From JACRCT01 sp049841135 (lineage in GTDB: Bacteria; Myxococcota; Myxococcia; Myxococcales; UBA5297): DNA of 64,000 bases. A program made the position numbers and the translations under genes. The notes under the pieces are model-generated. The model did no database searches. It was not told the DNA's origin and was given only the letters and a program-made list of their open reading frames with translations. The stretch is taken from the NCBI GenBank assembly GCA_049841135.1, contig JASGHK010000005.1:496001-560000 (forward strand), in the 5' to 3' direction. Shown here one piece after another: positions 1 through 9,368 of the stretch (position 1 is the stretch's first letter; the number at the start of each line of letters is the position of its first letter).

Positions 1-2
1 CC

Positions 3-1019
3 GGCGTCGCTGGCCCTACAGGTGCGCAAGGTCCGCAAGGTCTTCCAGGCATCGCCGGCGCGACAGGCGCCACCGGCGCGACAGGCGCCACGGGACCGCC
101 GGGCGCGCAGGGTCCGGCGGGCCAGTCCGTCATCGGAGCCACGCTCGCGCCTGGGACCTCCCCCTGCCTCTATGGCGGCAGCCGCTTCACCACGTCCGCG
201 GGCGACACCTATGCCTGCAACGGCGCTCCCGGCGCGACAGGACCCGCCGGCGCCGCCGGTCCGACTGGCGCAACCGGAACTGCTGGTGCCGTGGGACCGA
301 CGGGGCCGATAGGGCCCACCGGACCGCAGGGCCCCGCTGGCCCCTCCGACGCGACCTCACTCCAGGGTTCCACGCTGGTCGACCTGCAGCGGCAGTACGG
401 CACGAGAACGCTCCGCCCCTGCGTCTGGGACGGAAGGACCGTCGCGTGCAACGAGACCTGCACCTGGACCACCTCCGGCGAGGTCACCTGCACCGCAGGC
501 GCCGTCACCGACTGCACCTGGATCAGCCTCGGGAACGGAAACGTCTGCGCCGGCGGCGCCTGTGCCCTCTCGTGCACCGACTTCACCAAGGCGGGCTGGG
601 CCTTCGGCGAGGCCGCCAGCGGAGCGCGGATGGTCACCATCCCCGGCACCGCCACGAAGAACGTCGTGGGCCGGGTCTCGGTCGACGTGCGCCACCCGTA
701 TCTCGTCTGCCCGTACCGGGCGACGCCGTTCCGGGTACCGGTGACCATGTACCTCTTCGAAGGTTCGGTGGAGGCCTCGCTGGTCATCTGGCGCGGCACC
801 GTGCTCACCAACGGCGGCGCGACCCTGGCCCGCGACTTCGCGGCGCAGATGCCCACGCTCGTCGGCGACGCCACGGTGGTCCCGGGGCACAAGTACAGCA
901 TCTGGATCTCGGCGGGGCCGATCACCGGCGACTCCACCGTGGTCTGCTACCTGGCGCGCTACTCGACCGAGACCGACAACCTGCTCATCAGCTACGAGCC
1001 AGGGGTGGGCGGTCTCTAG
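3..1019 (+). CDS. Collagen-like Gly-X-Y repeat protein, 5' end outside the window
   Basis: The frame is open from the window edge to TAG at 1017-1019, so the start and any signal peptide lie upstream. Two blocks of Gly-X-Y triplets are visible, one in about the first 35 residues (GATGATGATGATGPPG) and one at about residues 72-113 (GPTGPIGPTGPQGPAGP). A Cys-rich segment separates them and a unique C-terminal part of about 220 residues follows, with paired cysteines such as CNETCTW and CAGGACALSC. Bacterial collagen-like proteins are usually secreted or surface-exposed trimers whose terminal domain sets trimerisation or binding. I recognise no family in the C-terminal part. It converges with a leftward membrane gene. 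Confidence 0.75.
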   Translation, partial: GVAGPTGAQGPQGLPGIAGATGATGATGATGPPGAQGPAGQSVIGATLAPGTSPCLYGGSRFTTSAGDTYACNGAPGATGPAGAAGPTGATGTAGAVGPTGPIGPTGPQGPAGPSDATSLQGSTLVDLQRQYGTRTLRPCVWDGRTVACNETCTWTTSGEVTCTAGAVTDCTWISLGNGNVCAGGACALSCTDFTKAGWAFGEAASGARMVTIPGTATKNVVGRVSVDVRHPYLVCPYRATPFRVPVTMYLFEGSVEASLVIWRGTVLTNGGATLARDFAAQMPTLVGDATVVPGHKYSIWISAGPITGDSTVVCYLARYSTETDNLLISYEPGVGGL

Positions 1020-1041
1020 CCGCCGGCCGAGGACTGCAAGG

Positions 1042-1725
1042 TCACGCCACCGCTGGCGGCACGTTCGCCGGCGGCGGCTCGACCGCCTTGCGCCGGTTGG
1101 CGACGCCCATGATGAAGCCGAGGACGATGGCCAAGAGCGCCGCGCTCAGCACGCGGTACTCCGGCGGCAGGAGGAAGGTGATGGTGTGCGCCGGGATCCA
1201 GAACCAGACGCAGGCCAGCAGCGGCACGCGGAACATGGTCTTCCAGTCGATGGACACGAAGGCCTCGACCACGGGCCAGCTGCCGAGCAGCTGACCGCGG
1301 TCGATGAGCGTGTCCGTCAGCCGGTGGAAGACCATCATCACCGGCGCGAAGATCAGGTTCATGAAGAAGCTCTTCCAGAAGGCGGTGGCCAGCTTGCTGC
1401 CCTCGCCCGGGAGGAGCCCCGCCTTGAGCAGCCCGTCGACGCCGAAGGAGAAGAGCGGGAAGGTCACGGCGAAGACGACGCCCAGGAAGGCCCAGACGAC
1501 GAAGCGCTGCTCGAGCCGGATGCCGCGCAGCGTCCAGGCGCCGCGGACGATGCGCTTGCCCAACAGCTCGCCCATCGTGCCCAACACGCCGATCTTCACG
1601 AGCCCCATCAGATAGGGGTGCGCCTTCGTCGCCGCCTCGAAGCCGGCGCGCAGCTCCGGCACCGCCATCACCACCACGACCGCGCCCAGGAGCGCGACCC
1701 ATGCCACCGAGATGAGCTTGTCCAT
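1042..1725 (-). CDS. Multi-pass inner-membrane protein of unknown function
   Basis: The 227-residue product has four or five hydrophobic segments: residues about 4-22, a central pair (VVWAFLGVVFAVTFPLF and the stretch before MNLIFAPVMMVFHR), WFWIPAHTITFLLP, and a C-terminal one ending in positively charged GVANRRK. The motifs MNLIFAPVMMVFHR and IPAHTITFLLP are vaguely reminiscent of Mpv17/PMP22-type proteins, but this is too weak for a name. The ATG at 1725 lies one base after the stop of the upstream DUF4476 gene, so the two are probably translationally coupled. It appears to be the last gene of a leftward run of envelope genes. Confidence 0.7.
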   Translation of the reverse strand: MDKLISVAWVALLGAVVVVMAVPELRAGFEAATKAHPYLMGLVKIGVLGTMGELLGKRIVRGAWTLRGIRLEQRFVVWAFLGVVFAVTFPLFSFGVDGLLKAGLLPGEGSKLATAFWKSFFMNLIFAPVMMVFHRLTDTLIDRGQLLGSWPVVEAFVSIDWKTMFRVPLLACVWFWIPAHTITFLLPPEYRVLSAALLAIVLGFIMGVANRRKAVEPPPANVPPAVA

Positions 1726-1726
1726 G

Positions 1727-2951
1727 TCAGCGTCCCGGGGCGAAGAGTGCGCGAAGCTGGGCCCGGTCGTCCATCGTCGCGAACAGGGGCTCCAGCCGCT
1801 GCCAGTCCTCGGGGTCGAGGATGCGCGAGCGCAGGAGCTGCAGGCCGCGCAGACGGGCGTCGAAGGTGGGAAAGACGCCCAGCAGGCGCGTGACCTGGTC
1901 GATGACGAACCAGCGCCGACCGGCCTCGTCGCGCAGGATTCTGGTGGCCGACCTGCGTGGCGAAGCCTTTTTTGAGCTTGGCGACGAGCTGATCGAGGTC
2001 GTCGTTGTCGATGGGCCTGGGCGCCTCGAGCTCGCCGCCGTCGAGCATCTTCTTGAGCGCGGCCTTGTCCGACTCGAAGGTGAAGGCGGCGTAGAGCTGG
2101 AACTCGTGGCCCTTGTCGACCAGGCGATCCTTGAGCATCCGCACCGCGCGCAGCTTGTGCGCCGAAAACGGGAAGCGCGTCAGCAGCTCGACCACCTGCT
2201 CGCCCAGGAACCGCTGCGAGGAGGCCGCGGTCTCCAGCACGCGAAGCCGATCGTCGGCGAAGGACTCGCGGTCGAGCACCGCGAGCAGCGCCTGGAAGGA
2301 CTGCTCGGGCATCGCCTGAGGCGCGGGCGGGAAGGACGGGGCGAAGGCGGGCTTGAACGGCGCGGGCGGGGCGGAGGCGGTGGCCGGAGGCTGCGCGGCG
2401 GGAGCCGGAGCGCCGGAGTCGGTGAGCTTCGCGAGCGCGCTGCGCGCCACGCTCGCCTCGCCTCGCGCCTGCTCGATGAGGTCGCGCAGGTCGGGCTTGT
2501 CCGCCTCGGCGCCGGCGCGCGACAGGTTGAAGTCGGCACGCCCCAGCTCCCACCAGAGCGTGTCGAGATCGGAGACGACCAGGTGCCGCGAGACGGCTGC
2601 ATCCGCCAGGCGGCCGTCCTCTTCGCGGCCCTCCTTGGGGATCCACTGGGCCTCCGGCTTCTCGGGTTCGAAGCCGAGGAGCTCGCTGGCGTTGCCTAGA
2701 CGGCTGAGGGCGTTGCCGAGTAGCTCTTCGACGAGCGCCTTCTTGGCTGCCTTGCGCAGCGAGTCCTTCTTGAGCGCATCGGCGACGAGCTTGGTGGCCT
2801 TCTCGAGGTGGGCGCGAAGCTCGTCGCGATTGCCCAGGACCATCAGTCGGCCGGTGCTGACCACGACCAAAGGCTCGGGCCTCGCGTCGGTGGGGGCGGG
2901 AGCAGGCGCCGCGGCGAACAGCGTGCAGAGGGCGATGTGCAGCGAGGTCAC
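1727..2951 (-). CDS. Secreted protein with C-terminal DUF4476 domain (one frame break)
   Basis: The start at 2951 gives a hydrophobic N-terminus (MTSLHIALCTLFAAAPAPAP) like a Sec signal peptide. A helical region and an Ala/Pro-rich linker (about residues 185-215) follow, then a repetitive domain with the DUF4476 pattern (FADDRLRVLETAASSQRFLG, then LLTRFPFSAHKLRAVRMLKD). One extra base near 1946-1950 shifts the frame; reading through it restores a second DUF4476-like half that ends in LFAPGR at TGA 1727-1729. The span is 3n+1 bases, which fits one insertion. The function of DUF4476 is unknown. The short gap to the lipoprotein gene upstream (stop at 3015) is filled by a repeat. Confidence 0.7.
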
Positions 2952-2968
2952 GGAGGATTCCTTCGAGT

Positions 2969-3017
2969 GGGTAGCGACAGGCGTCCCTGTGTAGCGACAG
3001 GCGTCCCTACCTGTCTA
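2969..3017. repeat. Tandem hairpin repeat (GACAGGCGTCCCT unit)
   Basis: The unit GTAGCGACAGGCGTCCCT occurs twice in tandem and is followed by ACCTGTCTAC, so the second copy can fold as ACAGG-cgtccct-CCTGT. Read on the minus strand, the element starts at the TAG stop of the lipoprotein gene ending at 3015. It resembles the short palindromic repeats (REP-like) mobilised by RAYT transposases; that link is inference. Confidence 0.6.
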
Positions 3018-3683
3018 CTGCGGGTACTGGATGACCACATGGTCGCCGGTGACGAAGACCGCCTCGGCCGGCTCCCGGTTGAGCGGCGGGACGGGGACCG
3101 GGACGGACCGATCGAAGACTCGCTGGTTGAGCGATTCGACGATCTCCAGCCGCACGGCCCCGTCGTCGGTCTGCTTCAGGGCCACCGCGGTGCAGGTCGG
3201 GCGCAGCGCTACGAAGCGATGGGCCTCGTCGTAACGGACCGCGAGCTCCACGTCGGCGACAACTCCGCCGGCCAGCGCCTGGGCTGCCTTCGTCGCTCCT
3301 TGGACGCCCTTCCCCTCGAGCGTGAGCTGCAGGCGGATGCGGTTGCGGCTCTCGAGCCTGGGCTGGTTGATGCTGACGATCTCCACCTCACCGGAGGCGC
3401 CAGCCACGAGCTCGCTCGCCGGGATGCGATAGGGCAGGAGCGCGCTGGCGGCCTGCTTCAGATCTCCGGGGCCCAGGTAGACGAAGGAGTACGGCGCGTT
3501 GAAGTTGCCGGTTTTCAGGCCTCGGACGTATACGCCGAGCGCCTTCGCCAGCCGCTTCGAGTCCTGCAGATCCTCGCGGCTGCGCTTCAGGTCCGCCTCG
3601 AGCGCCGTCACGGTGGCCTGGGAGACGCCGCACCCCGAGAGCGCGACGCCGGCCACGAGGGCGACGAGGGCGAGCCGGCTCAT
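3015..3683 (-). CDS. Predicted lipoprotein, unknown function
   Basis: The 222-residue protein has a clear lipobox: MSRLALVALVAGVALSGCG, with Cys at residue 18. Directly after it comes a short coiled-coil-like stretch (TVTALEADLKRSREDLQDSK), then a mixed alpha/beta domain with no family I recognise. Its ATG overlaps the TGA of the preceding lipoprotein by 4 bp, so the two small lipoproteins are almost certainly co-translated; both carry an N-terminal coiled-coil segment and could pair. It probably sits on the periplasmic face of a membrane. The stop codon lies inside a repeat element. Confidence 0.75.
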   Translation of the reverse strand: MSRLALVALVAGVALSGCGVSQATVTALEADLKRSREDLQDSKRLAKALGVYVRGLKTGNFNAPYSFVYLGPGDLKQAASALLPYRIPASELVAGASGEVEIVSINQPRLESRNRIRLQLTLEGKGVQGATKAAQALAGGVVADVELAVRYDEAHRFVALRPTCTAVALKQTDDGAVRLEIVESLNQRVFDRSVPVPVPPLNREPAEAVFVTGDHVVIQYPQ

Positions 3684-4054
3684 GGGTTGCTCACCGTCGC
3701 CTGGACACACTGCAGCGCCGAGGTCTCGAAGCCCGCACCTTCCTGGAAGATCCAGGACTGCCCCTGCGAGCGCAGCCTCGCCGGTCCGAAGCTGAGCGGC
3801 TCGGCGGGGCGGTAGTTGCCCTTGGGGACGACGCAACGCGCGGCACCGGCGATCGACTTGCCAGCCTCGCGCTCGGAGGAGGTCGCCTCGAAGAAGACGC
3901 GGTCCAGCTCGCTCCCGACCTGGACCTGCTCTTGCCGCACGGCTTCGAGCTCGGCCCGGAGTGTCTCGGCACGGCGAGCGAGCTCCGCGCTCCCACACGC
4001 CGGCGCGACGAAGAGCGCCGGCATCACCAGGACGACGAGGAGGACCTGCTTCAT
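3680..4054 (-). CDS. Small predicted lipoprotein, unknown function
   Basis: The 124-residue product starts MKQVLLVVLVMPALFVAPAC, a lipoprotein signal with Cys at residue 20. A heptad-like helix follows (ELARRAETLRAELEAVRQEQ), then a short domain with two further cysteines (AARCVVP and SALQCVQ) that could form a disulfide in the periplasm. It lies 7 bases after the Lys/Ala-rich gene and overlaps the next lipoprotein by 4 bp, so these three genes read as one leftward operon. No homologous family is recognised. Confidence 0.75.
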   Translation of the reverse strand: MKQVLLVVLVMPALFVAPACGSAELARRAETLRAELEAVRQEQVQVGSELDRVFFEATSSEREAGKSIAGAARCVVPKGNYRPAEPLSFGPARLRSQGQSWIFQEGAGFETSALQCVQATVSNP

Positions 4055-4061
4055 CGCCAGC

Positions 4062-4652
4062 TCAAGGACGCAGGTGCGGGAAATCTGCCAGCGTCTCTTT
4101 CAGGCGCGCGAGCGCTTCCTTGCGCGCGTTGGCGACGCGATCGACGGTGGCCTCGGCGAGGCGGCCGACGGCCTGGACCGCGACGTTCACCTGGCTGGCG
4201 GCTGCGTAGTCGGCGATGACGCGCATCGCCTTGGCCCGGCCGTCCTCCTTGGGCACCGCGTCGGCGTGGGCCAGCAGGTCGTGCTGCAGCTCCGCCAGCA
4301 CCGGCATCTTCTCGAGCACGCAGTCGACGCCCTGGCGGAGCAGCGCCTCGAAGCGCTCGACCTCGGTGGGGCGCTCCTTGCCGAAGAGGGCCTTGCGCAG
4401 CCTTTCGCCTTCGCGCGTGCGGCCGAACTCCTCGGCGTCGGCGAGGTCCGCGAGCGGCTTGGCGGCCGGACCTCCGGACTTGAGGAAGCCCATCAGGTCG
4501 CGGTCGATCCAGATGCCGATGAGGAAGCGGTCGAGCGCCAGGCGTGTCTGGTCGGCGCTCGCCAAGGCAGGAGCCTTCTTGGCTGGCTTCTCGGACTTGG
4601 CGGCCTTCGCGGGCTTCTTGGCCTTCGCTGGCTTCTTCTTCTCGTTCGCCAT
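4062..4652 (-). CDS. Helical protein with Lys/Ala-rich N-terminus, unknown function
   Basis: The 196-residue product begins with a low-complexity basic tail (MANEKKKPAKAKKPAKAAKS, continuing to about residue 30) of the kind seen in histone-H1-like and other nucleic-acid-binding bacterial proteins. The rest is predicted helical and has no cysteines in its basic tail and no catalytic motif I recognise. The ATG at 4652 is chosen because AGGAGGGC precedes it at a good distance. That Shine-Dalgarno sequence is one arm of a perfect 7-bp hairpin, suggesting control of translation. First gene of the leftward operon with the two lipoproteins. Confidence 0.7.
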   Translation of the reverse strand: MANEKKKPAKAKKPAKAAKSEKPAKKAPALASADQTRLALDRFLIGIWIDRDLMGFLKSGGPAAKPLADLADAEEFGRTREGERLRKALFGKERPTEVERFEALLRQGVDCVLEKMPVLAELQHDLLAHADAVPKEDGRAKAMRVIADYAAASQVNVAVQAVGRLAEATVDRVANARKEALARLKETLADFPHLRP

Positions 4653-4656
4653 GGGC

Positions 4657-4679
4657 GCCCTCCTGGATTGTTGGAGGGC
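4657..4679 (-). promoter_or_regulatory. Hairpin that buries the Shine-Dalgarno of the gene starting at 4652
   Basis: On the transcribed (minus) strand the leader reads GCCCTCC, a 9-nt loop, then GGAGGGC, followed by gcccATG. The second arm is the ribosome binding site itself, so a perfect 7-bp GC-rich stem would mask it. Such a stem may act as a simple translational switch or thermosensor; this is inference from sequence alone. Confidence 0.5.
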
Positions 4680-4766
4680 GAAAGTGTACCGCAGCCCAGG
4701 CCCTGCGGCCTGCCCGCGACCGTCGCCATCCCCGTGCCATGTACGATGCTCGGCCGGGAGGTCACC

Positions 4767-5738
4767 ATGCGTCGCATCGCCCTGCTGCTCGCTCTGGGAG
4801 TGGCTGCCTGCTCGGAGCCGGCCGCCCCGTCGACCGATGCCGCTCCGCTCACGCGCGACGCCGGAATGGAAGCGGGAGAAGACGCGGCTCACGCTCTGGA
4901 TGCTGGCGTCACGGGCGGCGATGCCGCTTCCTCCGGCGCGGGGGATGCGGCGACCGCCGAGCGCGATGCCGCGGAGGCTCCGGGCCTCGACGCGAGCAGC
5001 TCGACCAAGCCTGACGCCGGCAACGCGAGTCTCTGGAAGCCGGCGCCCGGGACGAGCTGGCAGTGGCAGCTTCAGGGAACGATCGACACGTCGTTCGACG
5101 TCGCGATGTACGACGTCGATCTCTTCGAGACGCCGCAGGCCACCATCGACGCCCTGCACGCGGCCGGGCGAACGGTCATCTGCTACTTCAGCGCCGGCAG
5201 CTACGAGGACTTCCGCTCCGACAAGGGCGACTTCCCCGCCCCCGTCATCGGCAAGGCCATGGACGGCTGGGCCGGAGAGTCGTGGCTCGACGTGAGCAAC
5301 GCCGCGCTTCAGCCGGTGATGAAGGCCCGCCTCGACCTCGCGGCGCAGAAGAGGTGCGACGGCGTCGAGCCGGACAACATGGACGGCTACCAGAACGACA
5401 CCGGCTTCTCGCTCACGGCCGCGGACCAACTCGCCTACAACCGCTTCATCGCCAGCGAGGCGCACGCGCGCGGGCTGTCGGTGGGGCTGAAGAACGACAT
5501 CGACCAACTCGACGACCTGGTCGCCGACTTCGACTGGGCGCTCAACGAGGAGTGCGTGAAGTACGACGAGTGCGAGGGCTACACGACGAGCTTCATCGCC
5601 GCGAACAAGGCTGTCTTCCACGTCGAGTACGGCACTGCGAGCCTCGCGGACGCGGTGTGCCCGAAGACCCAGCCGCTGCGGTTCTCGACGCTCATCAAGA
5701 AGCTGGGGCTCGATGCCTGGCGGGTGGCGTGCCCGTGA
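4767..5738 (+). CDS. Lipoprotein with GH114-type (endo-alpha-1,4-polygalactosaminidase-like) domain
   Basis: The start at 4767 follows GGGAGG and gives a lipobox at Cys15 (LALGVAACSE). Residues about 20-90 are an Asp/Ala-rich stalk (TDAAPLTRDAG and similar). From about residue 95 the protein has the TIM-barrel signatures of the GH114 / TM1410-like family: WQWQLQG, the run before VICYFSAGSYEDFRSDKG, the acidic CDGVEPDNMDGY and the later GLKNDIDQLDDL. The family founder hydrolyses galactosamine-containing polysaccharide; substrate specificity here is unknown. The product should be anchored at the cell surface or in the periplasm. It is transcribed alone, divergent from the gene at 4652. Confidence 0.8.
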   Translation: MRRIALLLALGVAACSEPAAPSTDAAPLTRDAGMEAGEDAAHALDAGVTGGDAASSGAGDAATAERDAAEAPGLDASSSTKPDAGNASLWKPAPGTSWQWQLQGTIDTSFDVAMYDVDLFETPQATIDALHAAGRTVICYFSAGSYEDFRSDKGDFPAPVIGKAMDGWAGESWLDVSNAALQPVMKARLDLAAQKRCDGVEPDNMDGYQNDTGFSLTAADQLAYNRFIASEAHARGLSVGLKNDIDQLDDLVADFDWALNEECVKYDECEGYTTSFIAANKAVFHVEYGTASLADAVCPKTQPLRFSTLIKKLGLDAWRVACP

Positions 5739-5852
5739 AGCGCCGAGGCAGCGACTTCATGTCACAAAGTAGCTGCCTATCTTTAGCAGTCGTCAGCGGT
5801 GGCGTCTGACCTACCGATTCAGGCAAGCGCGCCTCGGATTCCTCGAACTCGC

Positions 5853-5881
5853 ACGGTTGCCCCCGGCGTGGAAGCCGGGCA

Positions 5882-5887
<6 letters not shown>
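5853..5887 (-). repeat. REP-like hairpin element overlapping the moxR stop codon
   Basis: The element contains CCCGGC-gtggaa-GCCGGG, a 6-bp stem with a 6-nt loop. The same sequence of about 35 bases recurs exactly, in the opposite orientation, at about 56583-56617, and a variant lies at 56677-56703. On the minus strand it begins GGGTAGTGCC, and that TAG is the stop of the MoxR gene. The 143 bases between 5738 and 5882 hold no gene. Confidence 0.75.
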
Positions 5888-6910
<1,023 letters not shown>

Positions 6911-6927
6911 GAGGCGTTCTCCTGGAT

Positions 6928-6954
6928 CCCTCGACACCCCGAGCTTGTCGAGGG
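6928..6954. repeat. Inverted repeat of the GAGCTTGTCGA type
   Basis: CCCTCGACA and TGTCGAGGG form a perfect 9-bp stem around a 9-nt loop, just upstream of the moxR start. The core GAGCTTGTCGAGG belongs to a dispersed repeat type common in proteobacterial genomes; a related copy (GTCCTGAGCTGGTCGAAGG) lies at 18962-18980. The rest of 6911-7194 shows no gene, only a ribosome binding site (GAAGGAGG) before 7195. Confidence 0.55.
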
Positions 6955-7194
6955 GCCGGCTAGGAACGGCGGGCGGCAGATATTACTCCCGCGAAGGCCT
7001 GCCGCTACCCGAAGCGGTGGTCTCGGATTTTTGTCGGCCAGCAGCGGACCCTGTCTGGAATCCGCTGGCGACCCTGGGCAGGACACCGGCTAACTCCGTG
7101 ATTTTCCAGGCCTGCGCTCGACGGCCCGAGAGGGTACGTGGTTTGCTCGCTTTCGCCCGTTCGCTCTCATCGCTGGTGACGAAGGAGGCTGTCG

Positions 7195-9090
7195 ATGCGC
7201 TCTTCTGGCCTGCTGGCTGCCGTGCTCGCGGTGGGACTCTCCGGTTGCCTGCAAGCGGTCGACCTCGACGGCCCTGACGGAAACGCCATCGCCGGCCAGG
7301 ACGCTTCGCACGCCGGTCTTGACGCCACGGTGATCGGCCGGGACGTCGGCGGCCTTCCCACCGACGCCTCGATCCTGAAGCCCGACGCCTCCGTCGTGGC
7401 CTGCGTCAACCCCATCGACTGTCCGCCCGTCGTCCAGACCGACCCGGCCTGCAACCCGATCCGCGCCACCTGCGTGTCCGGCAAGTGCGGCACCGAGCGC
7501 ATCCCGCGCGTCTGGGACAACAGCCCCGGCGCCTGCCAGAAGGCCGAGGATTGCGGCTGCCAGAGCCTGCCGACCCCCAACTGCATCGGCTCGTGGCTGT
7601 GCACGGCGGGCAAGTGCGGCTACCAGTGCGGCGGCTGCACGAGCGACCTCGACTGCGTGACCGGCGAGGTCTGCCAGGAGGTCAGCTGCGGCTCGCCCAA
7701 GCAGTGCATCGCCGGCTGCCGCGACGGCGCCGGCTGCCCGGCCGGGACGATCTGCGACCAGTTCGTGAACGGCAAGTGCGGCGAGCCCTATGGGCAGTGC
7801 CTGCCCGAGCCCAGCTGCCAGAGCGATTCGGAGTGCCCCAAGGGCAGTGTCTGCGACTTTGAGATGGCCGGTGGCGGTCGGCGGACGTGCCAGACCGGCT
7901 GCCGGGACATCACGTCCTGCGGCGACGGTGAGGAGTGCATCTACGACGCATGCCCGAAGTGCGTGAACTGCCCGTGCCACGGCCAGTGCCAGTCGAAGGC
8001 CACCTGCAAGTCTGACGCGGAGTGCAGCACCGGCGAGATCTGCACGGACGACGCAAGCTGCACCCTGCGCTGCGTCGCCGGCTGCCGCACCGACGCCGAC
8101 TGCCGCGCCGACCAGTACTGCCCGCCCACCCTGCCCTGTGTCGGCTGCGGCTGTGCCCACCCGACCTGCGAGCCGCGTCCGTTCGTCTGCACCGACGACG
8201 CGCAGTGCGGACCCGGCCAGATCTGCACCTACGACGACACCTTCCAGTGCTCGGGCGACAAGCACTGCAAGAGCGGCTGCCTCGAGAACGCCGACTGCCC
8301 GGCCGGCGAGATGTGCGCGCTCGCCGACTGCGGCCCGTGCTGTCCCGGCTGGTGCATCGCCACGCCGGGCTGCCAGGCCGATGACGACTGCGCGCCGGGC
8401 TACGTCTGCGAGGCGGGCGCCGGCTGCCAGGGGACCAAGAGCTGCGTGCCCGGCTGCCGCGTCGGCTCCAAGCCCTGCCTCAACGGAGGGACCTGCCTGC
8501 CCAGCCTCTGCGTGACCTGCCCGTGCCCCGACGTCTGCACCGGCTCGCCGGCTTGCGCCATGAACCAGCCCTCGTGCAGCTCCACGCTCCAGTGCGAGTG
8601 GCAGGCCTCCTACTGCGACGTCAGCACCGCCTGCTGCCAGTACTGCCCCATCTTCGACGTCGCTCCGTGCCCGGACGGCCAGTGCATGTACGGCGGCGGG
8701 GTGCTGCCCACCGGGTGTCCAGCGGCGCCCTTCTGCGCCGCCTGCTGCGCCTGCCCTGCCGTCATCGACCCGGTCTGCGGCGAGAACTACCAGACGTACG
8801 GCAGCTCCTGCGAAGCCAACTGCGCGGGCGTCGCCATCCTCCACACCGGCGCGTGCCAGGACTTCGAAGGCATGGACTGCCAGTGGGGCCAGGGCGCGTG
8901 CGCCTCGGGCCAGTACTGCCGCGACACTTGCCCGATGTGCGACCTGGGTCTATCCCGCTGTACGAAGGCCGGCACCTGCGTCTACGACTGGGACTGCCCG
9001 GCCGGCGGTCCGTCGGCTGCCTGCCCACCCAACCAGCACGCGGTCTTCAAATGCGAGACCACGCACACCTGCAGGTACACGTGCCAATGA
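7195..9090 (+). CDS. Large Cys-rich lipoprotein with a Kazal-like domain
   Basis: The 631-residue protein has a lipobox near its start (LAVGLSGCLQ), a short Asp/Ala-rich stalk to about residue 65, and then a long run of Cys-rich modules. These repeat a pattern such as SDxxCPxGxxC followed by CxxGC, typical of secreted myxobacterial Cys-rich proteins. Around residues 518-552 lies a Kazal-type signature (IDPVCGENYQTYGSSC, then ANCAGV), the fold of serine-protease inhibitors. The protein should be surface-anchored and heavily disulfide-bonded. The start at 7195 follows GAAGGAGG. Its stop overlaps the start of a smaller Cys-rich lipoprotein. Binding partner unknown; adhesion or protease inhibition are possibilities. 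Confidence 0.8.
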   Translation: MRSSGLLAAVLAVGLSGCLQAVDLDGPDGNAIAGQDASHAGLDATVIGRDVGGLPTDASILKPDASVVACVNPIDCPPVVQTDPACNPIRATCVSGKCGTERIPRVWDNSPGACQKAEDCGCQSLPTPNCIGSWLCTAGKCGYQCGGCTSDLDCVTGEVCQEVSCGSPKQCIAGCRDGAGCPAGTICDQFVNGKCGEPYGQCLPEPSCQSDSECPKGSVCDFEMAGGGRRTCQTGCRDITSCGDGEECIYDACPKCVNCPCHGQCQSKATCKSDAECSTGEICTDDASCTLRCVAGCRTDADCRADQYCPPTLPCVGCGCAHPTCEPRPFVCTDDAQCGPGQICTYDDTFQCSGDKHCKSGCLENADCPAGEMCALADCGPCCPGWCIATPGCQADDDCAPGYVCEAGAGCQGTKSCVPGCRVGSKPCLNGGTCLPSLCVTCPCPDVCTGSPACAMNQPSCSSTLQCEWQASYCDVSTACCQYCPIFDVAPCPDGQCMYGGGVLPTGCPAAPFCAACCACPAVIDPVCGENYQTYGSSCEANCAGVAILHTGACQDFEGMDCQWGQGACASGQYCRDTCPMCDLGLSRCTKAGTCVYDWDCPAGGPSAACPPNQHAVFKCETTHTCRYTCQ

Positions 9091-9356
9091 CAGCCATGCG
9101 CTCGACACACCTTCTCGCCGCCCTGATCTGCCTGGTGCTGGTGGGCTGTGCACCTTCGGGCCCCTGCTCGGCAGACTCCGAATGCGGGCGCGGCGCCGTC
9201 TGTGACTACACGGACAACCACAGTGGGTCCCGCCAGTGCCTTCCTGGCTGCCGGAAGGACGATGACTGCGCCGCCGACGAGAGGTGTGTCCTCGGCGCTT
9301 GCCCCCTGTGCGCGTTTTGCCCGTGCTACGGCCAATGCCGCGCAGGCGGGAGCTGA
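9087..9356 (+). CDS. Small Cys-rich lipoprotein
   Basis: The 89-residue product has a lipobox (LICLVLVGCAP) and then a single Cys-rich module with the same spacing as the units of the preceding large protein (SADSECGRGAVC, then CLPGCRKDDDCAADERC). Its ATG overlaps the stop of that gene (AATGA), so they form a two-gene operon. It looks like one module of the neighbour with its own anchor, perhaps derived by partial duplication. An alternative start at 9096 would shorten the n-region by three residues. Confidence 0.75.
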   Translation: MTAMRSTHLLAALICLVLVGCAPSGPCSADSECGRGAVCDYTDNHSGSRQCLPGCRKDDDCAADERCVLGACPLCAFCPCYGQCRAGGS

Positions 9357-9368
9357 CGCCGACAGCCG

